A stretch of 64,000 nt of DNA from Campylobacterota bacterium (GTDB lineage Bacteria; Campylobacterota; Campylobacteria; Campylobacterales; Sulfurimonadaceae): NCBI GenBank assembly GCA_040752835.1, contig JBFMGG010000008.1, positions 1-64,000 of the forward strand, in the 5' to 3' direction. The notes beneath the pieces were generated by a model that had not been told where the DNA came from, did not search any database, and saw only the letters and a program-made list of their open reading frames with translations. Shown one piece after another: positions 34,715 through 44,568 of the stretch (position 1 is its first letter; each line of letters opens with the position of its first letter). A program made the translations under genes and the position numbers.

Positions 34715-36955
34715 TTATCCTTTAGCTAATTCGCGCATGACCGTGGCGCGTCTGGTGTGTTCGAGGCGGCGCGACGCCGATTCGAACGCCCCGCTTTCGC
34801 CGACGACGATGCAGCGGCGTTTGGCCCTGGTGAGGGCGGTGTAGAGGAGTTTGGTGTTGAGCATGATGTGATGCGAGAAACTCATGACGATGACGACGGT
34901 ATCGTATTCCATCCCCTGAACCTTGTGGATGCTCAGGGCGTAGGAGAGGTTGAGCAGCTCCCCGATCCCTTCGAATTTGTACTGGACGATCAGCTCTTCG
35001 TTGGGGTAATAGACGAACGCGAGTTCCTCGTCGTCGTCAATCCGAAACAGCAGCCCGCACATTCCGTTGAAAATGCGCCGTTCGCTCGCTTCGCCCCCCT
35101 CTTTGAACTCTTCGGGGGTATAGGAGGGGATGTTTTCGTTTTTGACGTGGACCACCTTGTCCATCAGGCGCAGTTCCCCTTTACGGGTTGAAATTTTCTT
35201 TTTTGCCTTCGGGTTGAAATACTCCTGCAAGACGGTGTTGAGATTATCTACGCCCAGTGTATTCGAGCGCATCGGGGAGAGGACCTGGAATGCGGTGAGG
35301 TAGTCGCGGATCTCTTTGGCGCGCAGTTTTTCACGCGAATCGGCCAGATGTTCGAGCGTCACTTCGGCGATTCGGGCGAGGGTGTTGTGGGCGAGCGTCT
35401 GGATCGCTTCGGAAAACGCGTCGGCGCCGAGGCTGTTTTTGAGGGCATGGCGGTTGGGAAGTTCGACGGGGAGAAAGGCGAAGTCGTCGTAGGTTTCACG
35501 GTACGGGGGGATCTTTCCCTGCCGGATGTCGTTGGCGATGAGTGCGATGGCCTGATCGTCGCGCTGACGGTAGATATGGGTAAGGGTGATTGTCGGCGCG
35601 AGATTTAGCGCGATGGCGTCGCTGAGGGGATTGCCCGCGCCGATCGGGGGGAGCTGGGCATCGTCGCCGACGACGATGACGATCGCATCGGAAGATATTT
35701 TGGCGATCAGGCGGGCAAAAAGGGTCGAATTGATCATCGAAGCTTCGTCGATCAGGACCGCCTTGTAGGGCATTTCGTCGTGGGACTCGAACCGTACCAG
35801 CAGGCTTTGGATCGTGGAACTCTGATAACCGCTCCGCTCCCGTATCCGCTGGGAAGCGATGCCGCTCAGCGCGCAGGTCATGATCAGCGCGGCGTCATGG
35901 CGGAGGCTGAGCAGATCGAGCAGTGCTTTGGCCGTCGTGCTTTTCCCGGTTCCGGCGTATCCTACGAGAAAGAGGAGTCCGGTTCCCGAATTGATGGCTT
36001 CGAGCGCTTTGTACTGCTGTTCGCCCAGATTTAGGCCCCGCTCGGACAAAAAAGCGGCCAGGTCATCACACAGCTCGGGGAAAAGGGGCTTTCCCCGTTT
36101 GCGAAACTGCTCCAGGAGAAACTGTTCGGCCTCAAAAATCCGTGTCGGGGCGAGCTTGCCGCTGCGGAGACGGACGATGCTCCCCTCGCGGATACGGTCT
36201 TCGAGCGCTTCGTCGTAGGGGGCATGGTCTCCGAGTTCGAGGAGCAGGTCGAGTTTGTCGTAGAGGGTTTCGCGCTCGATGCAGCTGTTCCCCTCCGCGT
36301 CGCAATATTCCCCCAGCGTGTATTCCATGGCGGCCTGGATGCGGCGGGGATCATGGACTCCTATTCCCATCTGGATGGCGATTTCGTCGGCTTTTTTGAA
36401 ACCGATCCCGTTGATTCGCATCAGGCCGTAGGGGTTGGAACGGATCGCTTCGATCGGATCGCCGACATCGCGCATCGCTTCGGCGATGAGGCGCAGCAGG
36501 GAGGGGGTGACCCCTAAGGGGGCGAGATATTCGCCCAGAAGCCGCATGGAGCGAAACTGTTTCCATCCGGCCGAGAGCTTGGCGAGCCGTTTGGCGCTCA
36601 TCCCTTTGATCTCCATGAGGCGGTCGATGTCGTTGTCGAGGATGTCGATCAGTCCTTCGGTGGTGTAGCGCTCGATCAGCTCGGCGGTCAGCTTTTTCGT
36701 AAAGCCTTTCACGACGCGGTTGAGGAAAAAGAAGAGCTCATGCTGGTTGACCAGCAGCGATTCGGCCCGGAAGCTCCGGCCGTACTTCTCGTGCTCCTCC
36801 CACGCCCCTTTGAGCGTGATCGCCGCCCCCTCAAGGTGCGCGACGTCGCTCTCGTAATAATGGGCGCTGATCTTCTCCCCGCTGCGCAGCCGCGCGATGA
36901 AGAAGCCGTTGTTCTCGTAGATGATTTTGTCGATTTGGCCGATCAGGGTTTGCAT
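34715..36955 (-). CDS. recD2: RecD2-type helicase
   Basis: 746 residues, SF1B 5'-3' DNA helicase. The N-terminal OB-like and helix-hairpin-helix region (GLIDILDNDIDRLMEIKGM; NPYGLMRINGIGFKKADEIA) is the RecD2 hallmark. The motor has Walker A GYAGTGKST, Walker B VLIDEASMINS, VVGDDAQLPPIGAGNPL, and the C-terminal SIHKVQGMEYD and YTALTRAKRRC. No RecB/RecC lie nearby, as expected for RecD2, which acts alone in replication-fork or repair work. Confidence 0.93.
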   Translation of the reverse strand: MQTLIGQIDKIIYENNGFFIARLRSGEKISAHYYESDVAHLEGAAITLKGAWEEHEKYGRSFRAESLLVNQHELFFFLNRVVKGFTKKLTAELIERYTTEGLIDILDNDIDRLMEIKGMSAKRLAKLSAGWKQFRSMRLLGEYLAPLGVTPSLLRLIAEAMRDVGDPIEAIRSNPYGLMRINGIGFKKADEIAIQMGIGVHDPRRIQAAMEYTLGEYCDAEGNSCIERETLYDKLDLLLELGDHAPYDEALEDRIREGSIVRLRSGKLAPTRIFEAEQFLLEQFRKRGKPLFPELCDDLAAFLSERGLNLGEQQYKALEAINSGTGLLFLVGYAGTGKSTTAKALLDLLSLRHDAALIMTCALSGIASQRIRERSGYQSSTIQSLLVRFESHDEMPYKAVLIDEASMINSTLFARLIAKISSDAIVIVVGDDAQLPPIGAGNPLSDAIALNLAPTITLTHIYRQRDDQAIALIANDIRQGKIPPYRETYDDFAFLPVELPNRHALKNSLGADAFSEAIQTLAHNTLARIAEVTLEHLADSREKLRAKEIRDYLTAFQVLSPMRSNTLGVDNLNTVLQEYFNPKAKKKISTRKGELRLMDKVVHVKNENIPSYTPEEFKEGGEASERRIFNGMCGLLFRIDDDEELAFVYYPNEELIVQYKFEGIGELLNLSYALSIHKVQGMEYDTVVIVMSFSHHIMLNTKLLYTALTRAKRRCIVVGESGAFESASRRLEHTRRATVMRELAKG

Positions 36956-37024
36956 GGGGCGATTGTAGCTAAAATTTAAACGTGGGGGGAGTTTTCGGGC
37001 AGGATGAAATGCCCGGGGAAGGAT

Positions 37025-37906
37025 TTAGGCTTTGACCCGCTTGATCCGATCCTCTTCCTGCTCTTTGTAGAGTTCCGCACATCCGCGCGCGAGTTCGCGG
37101 ATTTTGAGGATGTAATTGGCCCGTTCGGTCACCGAGATCGCTTTGCGCGCATCGAGGGTGTTGAACGTGTGCGAGGCCATCATGCACAGATCGTACGCGG
37201 GAAGGGGAAGCCCCGCATCCAGACACCGTTTGCATTCGGCCGCTTTGGCTTCGAAATCGGCAAAGAGCATTGCGGTATCGGCGATTTCGAAATTGTATTT
37301 GCTGAATTCGATTTCCCCTTCCTTGTGGATGTCGCGGTAAAGGGTTTTTCCGAAGGCATTTTCACTCCAGACGATGTCAAAGACCGTATCGACCCCCTGC
37401 AGGTACATCGCCAGACGTTCCGTACCGTAGGTGATTTCGACCGCCACGGGATCGCAGGCAACGCCTCCGACTTGCTGGAAGTAGGTAAACTGTGTCACTT
37501 CCATACCGTTGAGCCATACTTCCCAGCCCAGTCCCCAGGCTCCCAGCGTCGGGGATTCCCAGTTGTCCTCGACGAAGCGGATGTCATGGTCGGCAAGGTT
37601 GAGCCCCAGGTATTCGAGGCTTTTGAGGTAGAGTTCCTGGATATTTTCGGGGCTCGGTTTGATCAGCACCTGAAACTGGTAGTAGCTTCCCAGGCGGTTG
37701 GGATTTTCGCCGTAGCGCCCGTCGGTGGGACGACGGCTGGGCGCGACGTAGGCGACCGACCAGGGCTGGGAATCCAAAGAGCGCAGGAAGGTTGCGGGAT
37801 GAAACGTCCCCGCCCCTGCGGCAACGTCGTAGGGCTGTACAATTGCGCACCCCTGTTCGTTCCAGAATTGTTGCAGTTTCAAAAGCAGATCGCCGAAAGT
37901 AATCAT
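37025..37906 (-). CDS. glyQ: Glycyl-tRNA synthetase alpha subunit
   Basis: 293 residues, the usual length of the alpha chain of the alpha2-beta2 bacterial enzyme. Begins [20 protein letters not shown], with the class II core [26 protein letters not shown] and [23 protein letters not shown] 37906 is the family start; the extra N-terminal residues up to 37972 are spurious. A minus-strand TATAAT lies at 37934-37939. The beta subunit glyS is not in the window. Confidence 0.96.
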   Translation of the reverse strand: MITFGDLLLKLQQFWNEQGCAIVQPYDVAAGAGTFHPATFLRSLDSQPWSVAYVAPSRRPTDGRYGENPNRLGSYYQFQVLIKPSPENIQELYLKSLEYLGLNLADHDIRFVEDNWESPTLGAWGLGWEVWLNGMEVTQFTYFQQVGGVACDPVAVEITYGTERLAMYLQGVDTVFDIVWSENAFGKTLYRDIHKEGEIEFSKYNFEIADTAMLFADFEAKAAECKRCLDAGLPLPAYDLCMMASHTFNTLDARKAISVTERANYILKIRELARGCAELYKEQEEDRIKRVKA

Positions 37907-38030
37907 TGAAAATCCCGATAAAAAAATTGTGCCATTATACCAAAACCCGTCCCCGTCTTGTTCGCTCCCCAAAGGCTTTCTTAATCAAATTGCCCCTATT
38001 ATAAGGCTAACCAATACCAAGGCAGGCGGA

Positions 38031-40289
38031 ATGATCCGTTTTTGGATACTTTTTTTAGTGTGTGCGGCGTTTTTGCATGCCCAAAAGCCGCTCGAGAGAG
38101 TTTCGGTGCAGCTTCAATGGGCGGACCAGTTCCAGTTCGCCGGGTATTACGTGGCCAAGGAAAAAGGGTTTTACGCCGAAGCGGGGCTGGACGTTTCCAT
38201 CCGCCCCTTTGATCCCAAAAGACTTGCGATCGATGAGGTGATGGAAGGTCGCTCCGAATACGGGATCGGACGCTCCTCGCTTCTGGTCGACCGGATGAGG
38301 GGCAAACCGGTCGTGGCACTGGCGGCGATTTTTCAAAGTTCCCCTTTCGTGTTGCTCTCCGCGCGATCAGCCAATATCCGAAGTCCCAAAGACCTGATCG
38401 GCAAACGGATCATGATGACGCAGGATTTTCAGGATACGATTGCGATTCGCGCGATGGTCAATTCGCAGGGAATGCGGATGGAAGAGCTCAAATTCATCGA
38501 GCACAGTTATAATCCCATCGACATCGCCAACGGAAAAACCGACGTCATGGCGTGCTATATTTCGAACGAGCCGTTCACCCTCAAAGAAAAGGGGATCGAA
38601 ACCAACGCCCTCAATCCCGAACAGTACGGGTTCGATTTTTACAGCGATATACTCTTTACCAGCGAGAAGGAACTCAAACACCACCCCGAACGGGTGCGCG
38701 CCTTCGTCACCGCGACCCTGAAGGGATGGCAGTACGCGTTCGACCATATCGAAGAGACCGCAAGGCTGATCAAAACCCGATACAACACTCAGAACAAATC
38801 GTACGCAAGCCTCGTTTACGAGGGGCAGATACTCAAAGAGCTCGCTTACCGGGGCAATCAGCCGCTGGGGGCCATGAACCTCGAAAAATTCCGCCGTATT
38901 TCGGATATTTACAAAGTGATGGGGATACCGCAGGACGAAAAGAGGCTGAGAGGATTTTTGTACGAAGATACCTCGCGGATCGCTCTTCCTTTGAGCATCG
39001 AGGAGCGTTCCTTGCTGCAGATGCGGACGATACGCTACACCTCTACGTTCAGCTGGCCCCCCTTCAACTACCGTTCGCAAAGCGGCGCGCTCGAAGGGAT
39101 CGCGGCCGACTTCTGGGCACTTGTCGTCAAACGCAGCGGGATGCAAACCGAGTTTACCCCCGCACTGACATGGAACGGCGTACTCGATGCGATCAAGACC
39201 AAATCGGCCGACGTGACGCTGGGGACGTCGATTTCCCCCGACAAAGAACCCTACGCCCTTTTCTCCAAACCCTACGCCTCTTTCCCAAACGTAATCGTGA
39301 CCAACAAAAAAATCGATTTTCTCCCCGGCCTTTCGGCACTGGAAGGGAAAAACGTCGCGATCGGAAACGGGTACGGAATCGCCGACCTGATTGCGCGAAA
39401 ATACCCCGCCATCCGTATCGTCGGGGTGGACGACACGCGAGAGGGGCTTAAACTGCTCAGCTCCGGACGGGTCGACGCGGTGATCGACATCCTCCCCGTC
39501 GTAGCGTTTTTGATGAACGAATACCATTACGTCGATTTGAAAATTTCGGGGACAACCGAGTTTATGTTCGACGTGCGGATGATGATCCGAAACGATTATC
39601 CCGAACTCAAGTCGATCATCGACAAAGGGATCGATTCGATCACCCCGGCCGAGCGGCAGAAGATTTTCAACCGTTACATCGCGGTGACCTACGAAGACAG
39701 CATCGACTATCGCTGGGTATACGGAATCGCCTTGGGGGCACTGACGATCATAGCGTTGTTCATGTGGCGTCAGTTCGAACTGGGGCGCTACAACCGCAAA
39801 CTGTTGGAGATGGCGTCGACCGATCCGCTGACCCAGCTTCCCAACCGGATCAGAACGGACGAAAAACTTGCCGAATGCCACGCCTATTACGAACGCCACC
39901 GCAGACCCTACGCGGTCATTATCATCGATATCGACTGGTTCAAGCGGATCAACGATACGTTCGGGCATCTGGCAGGAGACAAGACACTCATCAGTATTGC
40001 GCAGATCCTGCGCAGCCACGTTCGCGGGACCGATACCGTCGGACGTTGGGGCGGTGAAGAATTCATCATCGTCTGTCCCGAAACCGATATAGAGGGGGCG
40101 CGTCAGGTAGCCGAGAAACTGCGCGGTGTTATCAACGAATACGATTTCGAGACGGTGCACACGCTTACCTGCAGTTTCGGGATCAGCGAATCGCGCGATG
40201 ACGATCGTGTGGAGGATGTCGTCGGGCGTGCCGACAGTGCCTTGTATCAGGCCAAAGAAGAGGGGAGAAACCGGGTCTGCGCCCTTTGA
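38031..40289 (+). CDS. Membrane diguanylate cyclase with two fused periplasmic binding domains
   Basis: 752 residues. Signal peptide (about 1-17), then an NMT1/THI5-like binding domain (VQLQWADQFQFAGYYVAKEK onward, to about 310), then a second SBP_bac_3-like domain (about 335-560: FSWPPFNYRSQSGALEGIAA; NVAIGNGYGIADLIA), one membrane helix (about 566-585), and a cytoplasmic GGDEF domain with GGEEF at 674-678. The inhibitory I-site RGTD sits at 665-668, five residues before it. The enzyme should make c-di-GMP in response to a periplasmic ligand, with product feedback. ATG 38031 chosen because it starts the signal peptide. Confidence 0.92.
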   Translation: MIRFWILFLVCAAFLHAQKPLERVSVQLQWADQFQFAGYYVAKEKGFYAEAGLDVSIRPFDPKRLAIDEVMEGRSEYGIGRSSLLVDRMRGKPVVALAAIFQSSPFVLLSARSANIRSPKDLIGKRIMMTQDFQDTIAIRAMVNSQGMRMEELKFIEHSYNPIDIANGKTDVMACYISNEPFTLKEKGIETNALNPEQYGFDFYSDILFTSEKELKHHPERVRAFVTATLKGWQYAFDHIEETARLIKTRYNTQNKSYASLVYEGQILKELAYRGNQPLGAMNLEKFRRISDIYKVMGIPQDEKRLRGFLYEDTSRIALPLSIEERSLLQMRTIRYTSTFSWPPFNYRSQSGALEGIAADFWALVVKRSGMQTEFTPALTWNGVLDAIKTKSADVTLGTSISPDKEPYALFSKPYASFPNVIVTNKKIDFLPGLSALEGKNVAIGNGYGIADLIARKYPAIRIVGVDDTREGLKLLSSGRVDAVIDILPVVAFLMNEYHYVDLKISGTTEFMFDVRMMIRNDYPELKSIIDKGIDSITPAERQKIFNRYIAVTYEDSIDYRWVYGIALGALTIIALFMWRQFELGRYNRKLLEMASTDPLTQLPNRIRTDEKLAECHAYYERHRRPYAVIIIDIDWFKRINDTFGHLAGDKTLISIAQILRSHVRGTDTVGRWGGEEFIIVCPETDIEGARQVAEKLRGVINEYDFETVHTLTCSFGISESRDDDRVEDVVGRADSALYQAKEEGRNRVCAL

Positions 40290-40290
40290 A

Positions 40291-41148
40291 TCAGTCGAAT
40301 TTGCAGACGATATCGCCGATGTTTTGCCCCAGCGAAGCGGCGACAACGGAGCATTTTACCTTGAGTAAAAAGGCGATCCCTTTCCGGCGCTGTGGGGTCA
40401 TGCATTCGTAATTCCCCATCCCTTTGGCGAGGATCAGATCAGCCGTGTCGAAGAGGCTTCGGGCCTCTTGCGTTGCCAGCTCGTAGACGAATCCCGGAGT
40501 CGGAACCCCGCTGTCGCAAAGGGAACAGTAGCGCTCGAACCCAGCCTCGCGGACCTCTTTCATCGTGACGTCGTTTATGATGGGATTTCCGCGCACCGCG
40601 TAGGTGATTGCACACCCGGGATAGAGGGTCGAGAGCTTTTCGATGACGAGAGCGTCGAAAATGTGTTCTCCCGTATTGTCCCCGATGTAGAGCAATGTTT
40701 TCGCGTTTTGAAGCGCTTGGTGCAAAGCATGAGAATCATCAAGCGCAAAAGGGGTGTCGAAAACCGAATTGATCGCGTCGTGAAGGTCAAAACTCACTTC
40801 CGCCGCCAGATCGATGACGTTGCCGACGACCGCCGTTTTCAGCAGGGCGGTAAACGGGTCTTCAGCTGATTCGATCGTTTCGCGAAGGTAGGGAAGATAT
40901 TCACGCGCCTGCGCGGTTGCCTGGCGTTTTTGTTCGTCATACAGATCGTATTTTCCGGCGATACGCGCCATCGCTTCATAAAGCGGTGCGGCCAGAACGG
41001 GAGGCGAAAGGGAGAAATCGGCTTCTTCGAGTTTTCCGTCCACATAGCGGGTGATTTCGCCGCGCAGGGTTTCATCGGCATGGATCGCATCGCATACGCG
41101 ACGGCTTTGGGCGGCGATGCACCCGATACATTCGGGCTGGATAGTCAC
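40291..41148 (-). CDS. DUF89/ARMT1-family metal-dependent phosphatase
   Basis: 285 residues. Begins ECIGCIAAQSRRVCDAI, with the Cys pair seen in the archaeal/bacterial DUF89 subgroup. Conserved blocks are LYIGDNTGEHIFDALVIEKL (metal-binding Asp/Asn), AVRGNPIINDVTMKE and LILAKGMGNYE. DUF89 enzymes are damage-control phosphatases acting on sugar or cofactor phosphates. It overlaps the DUF3972 gene by ATGA and its stop is one base from that of the converging cyclase gene. Confidence 0.85.
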   Translation of the reverse strand: MTIQPECIGCIAAQSRRVCDAIHADETLRGEITRYVDGKLEEADFSLSPPVLAAPLYEAMARIAGKYDLYDEQKRQATAQAREYLPYLRETIESAEDPFTALLKTAVVGNVIDLAAEVSFDLHDAINSVFDTPFALDDSHALHQALQNAKTLLYIGDNTGEHIFDALVIEKLSTLYPGCAITYAVRGNPIINDVTMKEVREAGFERYCSLCDSGVPTPGFVYELATQEARSLFDTADLILAKGMGNYECMTPQRRKGIAFLLKVKCSVVAASLGQNIGDIVCKFD

Positions 41149-41627
41149 GCTTTTTCCGTGCCGTACTCGTCGATCACTTTACCCCACATCAGTTTGTATT
41201 TGCGGCGCATGAACTCGACCTCCTGCTGGGAGAGGCGGAGCTGCTCGGTGAGGGTTTCGATCGTTTTGCGGTCTTCTTCGTAGAGCTCCTGAAGTGACGC
41301 GAGGGCCTCTTTGAGAAATTCGTTTTCGTTCTTGATCGATTCGATCGTCTCTTCTTTGGCAACGAGGACTTTTTCGTGGAGGTTGATGATGGTCCCGATC
41401 GTCTTTTCGACGAAATTGGCCCCCATCGTAACGTCGGCTTCGGACGCGCTGAGCTCATGCAGGGTTGAGGGGACGATTCCCGCCATCCCCTGTGTCGCGT
41501 CGATGAGTACCTTTCCGTCTTCGACGAGGGTGGTGAGCTTTCCGCGAACGATCAGCGTCTCAACCTCGCTTCGGTCCATTTGCGCCAGCCGCGCGTATTC
41601 GTCGATACTCATCCAATGTCCCTGCAT
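41145..41627 (-). CDS. DUF3972-family coiled-coil protein
   Basis: 160 residues, soluble. The N-terminus (WMSIDEYARLAQMDRSEVET) looks like a small winged-helix or MerR-like recognition domain, followed by a long coiled coil (about 80-150, ENEFLKEALASLQELYEEDR). This matches a family largely confined to Campylobacterota, function unknown. A minus-strand TAAACT -10-like box lies at 41664-41669. Translationally coupled to the DUF89 gene. Confidence 0.75.
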   Translation of the reverse strand: MQGHWMSIDEYARLAQMDRSEVETLIVRGKLTTLVEDGKVLIDATQGMAGIVPSTLHELSASEADVTMGANFVEKTIGTIINLHEKVLVAKEETIESIKNENEFLKEALASLQELYEEDRKTIETLTEQLRLSQQEVEFMRRKYKLMWGKVIDEYGTEKA

Positions 41628-41732
41628 GCCTAACCGCCTTTAAATAGGTGTAATCTTTTGAATAGTTTAGCAAAAAGTGTACCGAAAAGCCGATTCGGTT
41701 TAAGAGAAGGGGAAAAAGATAATGTCAGAGTA

Positions 41733-41758
41733 GACTGATCCGGCTTCGCCGGACAGTC
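41733..41758 (-). terminator. Hairpin after purE
   Basis: GACTG(T)CCGGC-GAAG-CCGGATCAGTC is a near-perfect stem about 10 bases past the purE stop, followed on the minus strand by an AT-rich stretch with a TTTTT run further on. Confidence 0.6.
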
Positions 41759-41767
41759 GTATAAAAT

Positions 41768-42262
41768 TTATAGAATGGTCTCGATTTCGAGTGAATCCAT
41801 CTCCACTTTTTTCGCTTTGGAGATGCGGTCTTCCTGAAGCTTCATACGAAGTTCTTCGTTTTCGAGGGCCATGATCTGCATCGCGAGATAGGCCGAGTTG
41901 ATGGCTCCCGCTTTTCCGATGGCGACGGTCGCGACCGGCATACCCGCAGGCATCTGAACCGTGGAGAGGAGGGCGTCGATACCGCTCAGTGCCGATGCGC
42001 TCATCGGTACCCCGATGACCGGCTTGATCGTTTTGGAAGCCAGAACGCCCGCCAGATGTGCCGCCATGCCGGCTGCAGCGATGAAAACCTGCGCCCCTTT
42101 GGCTTCGGCTTTCGCGATATAGTCTTTCGTACGTTCCGGGCTTCGGTGAGCCGAGGAGATGATCAGTTCGTACTGTACGCCGAACGCTTCGAGTGTTTCC
42201 GAGCACGATTTCATAACGTCGAAATCGCTTTTGCTCCCCATGATGATTGATACAAATTTCAT
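41768..42262 (-). CDS. purE: N5-carboxyaminoimidazole ribonucleotide mutase (PurE class I)
   Basis: 164 residues. The substrate-binding MGSKSDFDVMK and SAHRSPERTKDY with its catalytic His, and AAAGMAAHLAGVLA, are diagnostic. It moves the carboxyl group of N5-CAIR to give CAIR in purine synthesis. ATG 42262 gives the family start MKFVSIIMGSKSD; the 14 extra residues up to 42304 are unlikely. No other pur genes adjoin it. Confidence 0.96.
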   Translation of the reverse strand: MKFVSIIMGSKSDFDVMKSCSETLEAFGVQYELIISSAHRSPERTKDYIAKAEAKGAQVFIAAAGMAAHLAGVLASKTIKPVIGVPMSASALSGIDALLSTVQMPAGMPVATVAIGKAGAINSAYLAMQIMALENEELRMKLQEDRISKAKKVEMDSLEIETIL

Positions 42263-42387
42263 TGTCTGTTCTCTTCCTCGTATGTGAATTTTAAACTCTG
42301 GCAATTAAAGCGCATGCGTGCGCACCGATTGTCTCCTGAAGAGATCGCTTATCAATCCGGCCCGGGAAAGCTTTCGCTTCGGGCATC

Positions 42388-43680
42388 TCAACATTTGGTT
42401 ATCACCCCCATTTCTTCGGTAGCTGGAATACGGAAAAACGTAAACGGCGGCAATTTGGCCGGCAGGACGAAACGGTTGAGGTTGCCGCTGTGGACCTGGT
42501 CCCACACCTTGCCGCTTTCGGCCAGGAGTTGTTTGAAGGAGATTTTCCATCCCCCTTCCTCCTCCCAGATGCGTCCGATGTCGTTCTCGACCGCTTCGAC
42601 GGGTGATCCTTCGGGGAAGACCAGCTCCATCGCATCGCCTGGGAAGGTTTTGTATTTGCATTCGAAAAACTCTCCGCTCTCATCGACGAGGCCGCTCACC
42701 TGGTGGGTCCCCATCATCATCGTGAAATCGAGATTCTGGGTGTCGTGTTTCTCGAACGGGCGGTTGATGAGGTAGGCGTCGGTGAAACCGCGGTTTTGCA
42801 TCGTGTTCAGTTCGCGCTGGTACGTCTCGCCGTCGAATTGCCCGGCATAATAATCGTCAATCGCACGACGATAGACTTTTGCGGTGATCGCGGCGTAATA
42901 GGGGGCTTTGGTGCGTCCTTCGATTTTGAGTGAATCGACACACCCCGCATCCAGAATCTCCTTGATATGGCTGGCAAGATTGAGGTCTTTGGAATTCATG
43001 ATGTAGGTTCCGACCCCTTCGTCCTCGACAAGCTTGAAAAGCGTCCCCGTTTCGGGATTGGCGGCGTACATTTCGTAGGGGAAACGGCAATCGTTAGCGC
43101 AGCTTCCGCGGTTGGGAACACGCCCGCTCTGGAGCGTCGAGATGAGGCAGCGCCCGCTGTAGGCAAAACACATCGATCCGTGGACGAAAACTTCGATTTC
43201 GAGGTCGGGGAGTTCGGCTTTGATCTGCTGGAGGTCTTTGAGCGAAATCTCGCGCGCCGCGATGATGCGCCGCGCGCCCATGTCGTAATAGACCTGCGCA
43301 TCCAGCACGTTCATGACGTTTGCCTGCGTCGAGAGGTGCAGCGGAATGTGCGGAGCGATCTGGTGGGCGAGTTTGAGGACCCCCGGCGTCGCGACGATGA
43401 ACGCATCGGGTTCCAGTGACGCCATCTGGGAAATGTGTTCTTTGAGGAGCTTCAGCTGCGAATTGAACGGAAAACCGTTAATCGTGACATAGACTTTTTT
43501 GCCCCGCGCATGGGCGTAGTCGATCCCTTCTTTGAAACTCTCCATGTCGAACTCTTTCCCCGAACGGATCCGGAGCGAAAAATGGCTCACGCCGCCGTAC
43601 ACGGCATCGGCACCGTAATCAATGGCGATTTTGAGCTTTTCGAGATTGCCCGCGGGAGAGAGGAGTTCGACTTTGTTCAA
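42388..43680 (-). CDS. U32-family protein (TrhP/YegQ-like)
   Basis: 430 residues. MNKVELLSPAGNLEKLKIAI, DAVYGGVSHFSLR and VFVHGSMCFAYSGRCLIS are U32 signatures, and the further Cys in GSCANDC suggest a 4Fe-4S cluster. Although named peptidases, YegQ/TrhP-type members take part in tRNA uridine hydroxylation (ho5U34) using prephenate. A C-terminal domain after about 340 is the extension found in that subgroup. It is upstream of purE on the same strand with a 125-bp gap. Confidence 0.88.
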   Translation of the reverse strand: MNKVELLSPAGNLEKLKIAIDYGADAVYGGVSHFSLRIRSGKEFDMESFKEGIDYAHARGKKVYVTINGFPFNSQLKLLKEHISQMASLEPDAFIVATPGVLKLAHQIAPHIPLHLSTQANVMNVLDAQVYYDMGARRIIAAREISLKDLQQIKAELPDLEIEVFVHGSMCFAYSGRCLISTLQSGRVPNRGSCANDCRFPYEMYAANPETGTLFKLVEDEGVGTYIMNSKDLNLASHIKEILDAGCVDSLKIEGRTKAPYYAAITAKVYRRAIDDYYAGQFDGETYQRELNTMQNRGFTDAYLINRPFEKHDTQNLDFTMMMGTHQVSGLVDESGEFFECKYKTFPGDAMELVFPEGSPVEAVENDIGRIWEEEGGWKISFKQLLAESGKVWDQVHSGNLNRFVLPAKLPPFTFFRIPATEEMGVITKC

Positions 43681-43801
43681 GGGTTTTCCGTCTGTTAAAA
43701 ATGTGGGCGAATTTTATCGAAAAAAAGTTACAAGGAGAATGAAAATTTGGGGTTAAATGCAGATTTGCAGGCCGATGCGGGGAACCCGCGGAATGAGAGG
43801 C

Positions 43802-44500
43802 CTATTTTTTCCCGAAAGAGGCGAGCAGGGCTTCAATATCGTCGCTGCTGACGACGTCGTCGGTCGTTGTGTCGCCGGGGAGGTGAACGGCGGAAGTAAC
43901 CCGTTTGGAATCGTCGATTTTACCGGCGAAAAGGTGATTCATGTAGGTGGAAAGGGCGCGCATGACGTTGATGACCCGTTCGATTTTCTGGCGGTGGATA
44001 TCCTGGTATTGCATGATGTCCATCACGTTCATGATCGTGTCCCCGCCGTTTTGGAGCATATCGAGGATCGCGTCGGCTTCACTCTGCGCTTCACGGTTTT
44101 TCTCCAGCTGCGTTTTGAACGCGTCGACGTGGGGGAATTTCTGGCTGAGGGTTTCGAAAAGGTCGATGTTACCCTGTAATATGCCGCCCACTTTCTTGAT
44201 CTGTTTTTCGCCGTCGGCGAGATCGTTGCTGATCCCTTCGATCAAATCGAAGATTTCGGTCGCTTTCTGCTCGCTCTCTTTGGTCACGTCGTCGAGCTGA
44301 TGGACCATTTTGTTGTCGTCCGTCGGCGGTGGAGGCGGCCAGCTGTGAAGGGCGGATACGCGGTAGCTGTGCGGATCGGGTTCGTCGGAGGGCGCTTCTT
44401 CGCTCTCTTCGGCATCGGGCTGGGGCGTTTCGCTCTCTTCGAACGTTTCGTCCAAGTCCATGTCGCCGTTCATTAATGCGTCCAGTTCTTCTTGCGTCAT
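43802..44500 (-). CDS. cheZ: CheZ-like chemotaxis phosphatase
   Basis: 232 residues from ATG 44500. An acidic, Pro-rich N-terminus (MTQEELDALMNGD; SWPPPPPTDD) precedes a long helical region. QDIHRQKIERV contains Asp167 and Gln171, with the same D-x3-Q spacing as the active site of E. coli CheZ (Asp143/Gln147). The C-terminal SSDDIEALLASFGKK is a likely CheY-binding helix. It resembles the remote CheZ of Helicobacter, which removes phosphate from CheY. Confidence 0.8.
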   Translation of the reverse strand: MTQEELDALMNGDMDLDETFEESETPQPDAEESEEAPSDEPDPHSYRVSALHSWPPPPPTDDNKMVHQLDDVTKESEQKATEIFDLIEGISNDLADGEKQIKKVGGILQGNIDLFETLSQKFPHVDAFKTQLEKNREAQSEADAILDMLQNGGDTIMNVMDIMQYQDIHRQKIERVINVMRALSTYMNHLFAGKIDDSKRVTSAVHLPGDTTTDDVVSSDDIEALLASFGKK

Positions 44501-44568
44501 AACGGTAACCTCACAAAAAATTGCACTATAATAGCATGATAAATCTTTAATTTTTCGGATGAACGGTA

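Noticed and set aside
41700-42206. 168-codon frame overlapping purE on the same strand
   Set aside because: Shifted frame of purE; the PurE frame carries the diagnostic GSKSD and SAHRSPE motifs.
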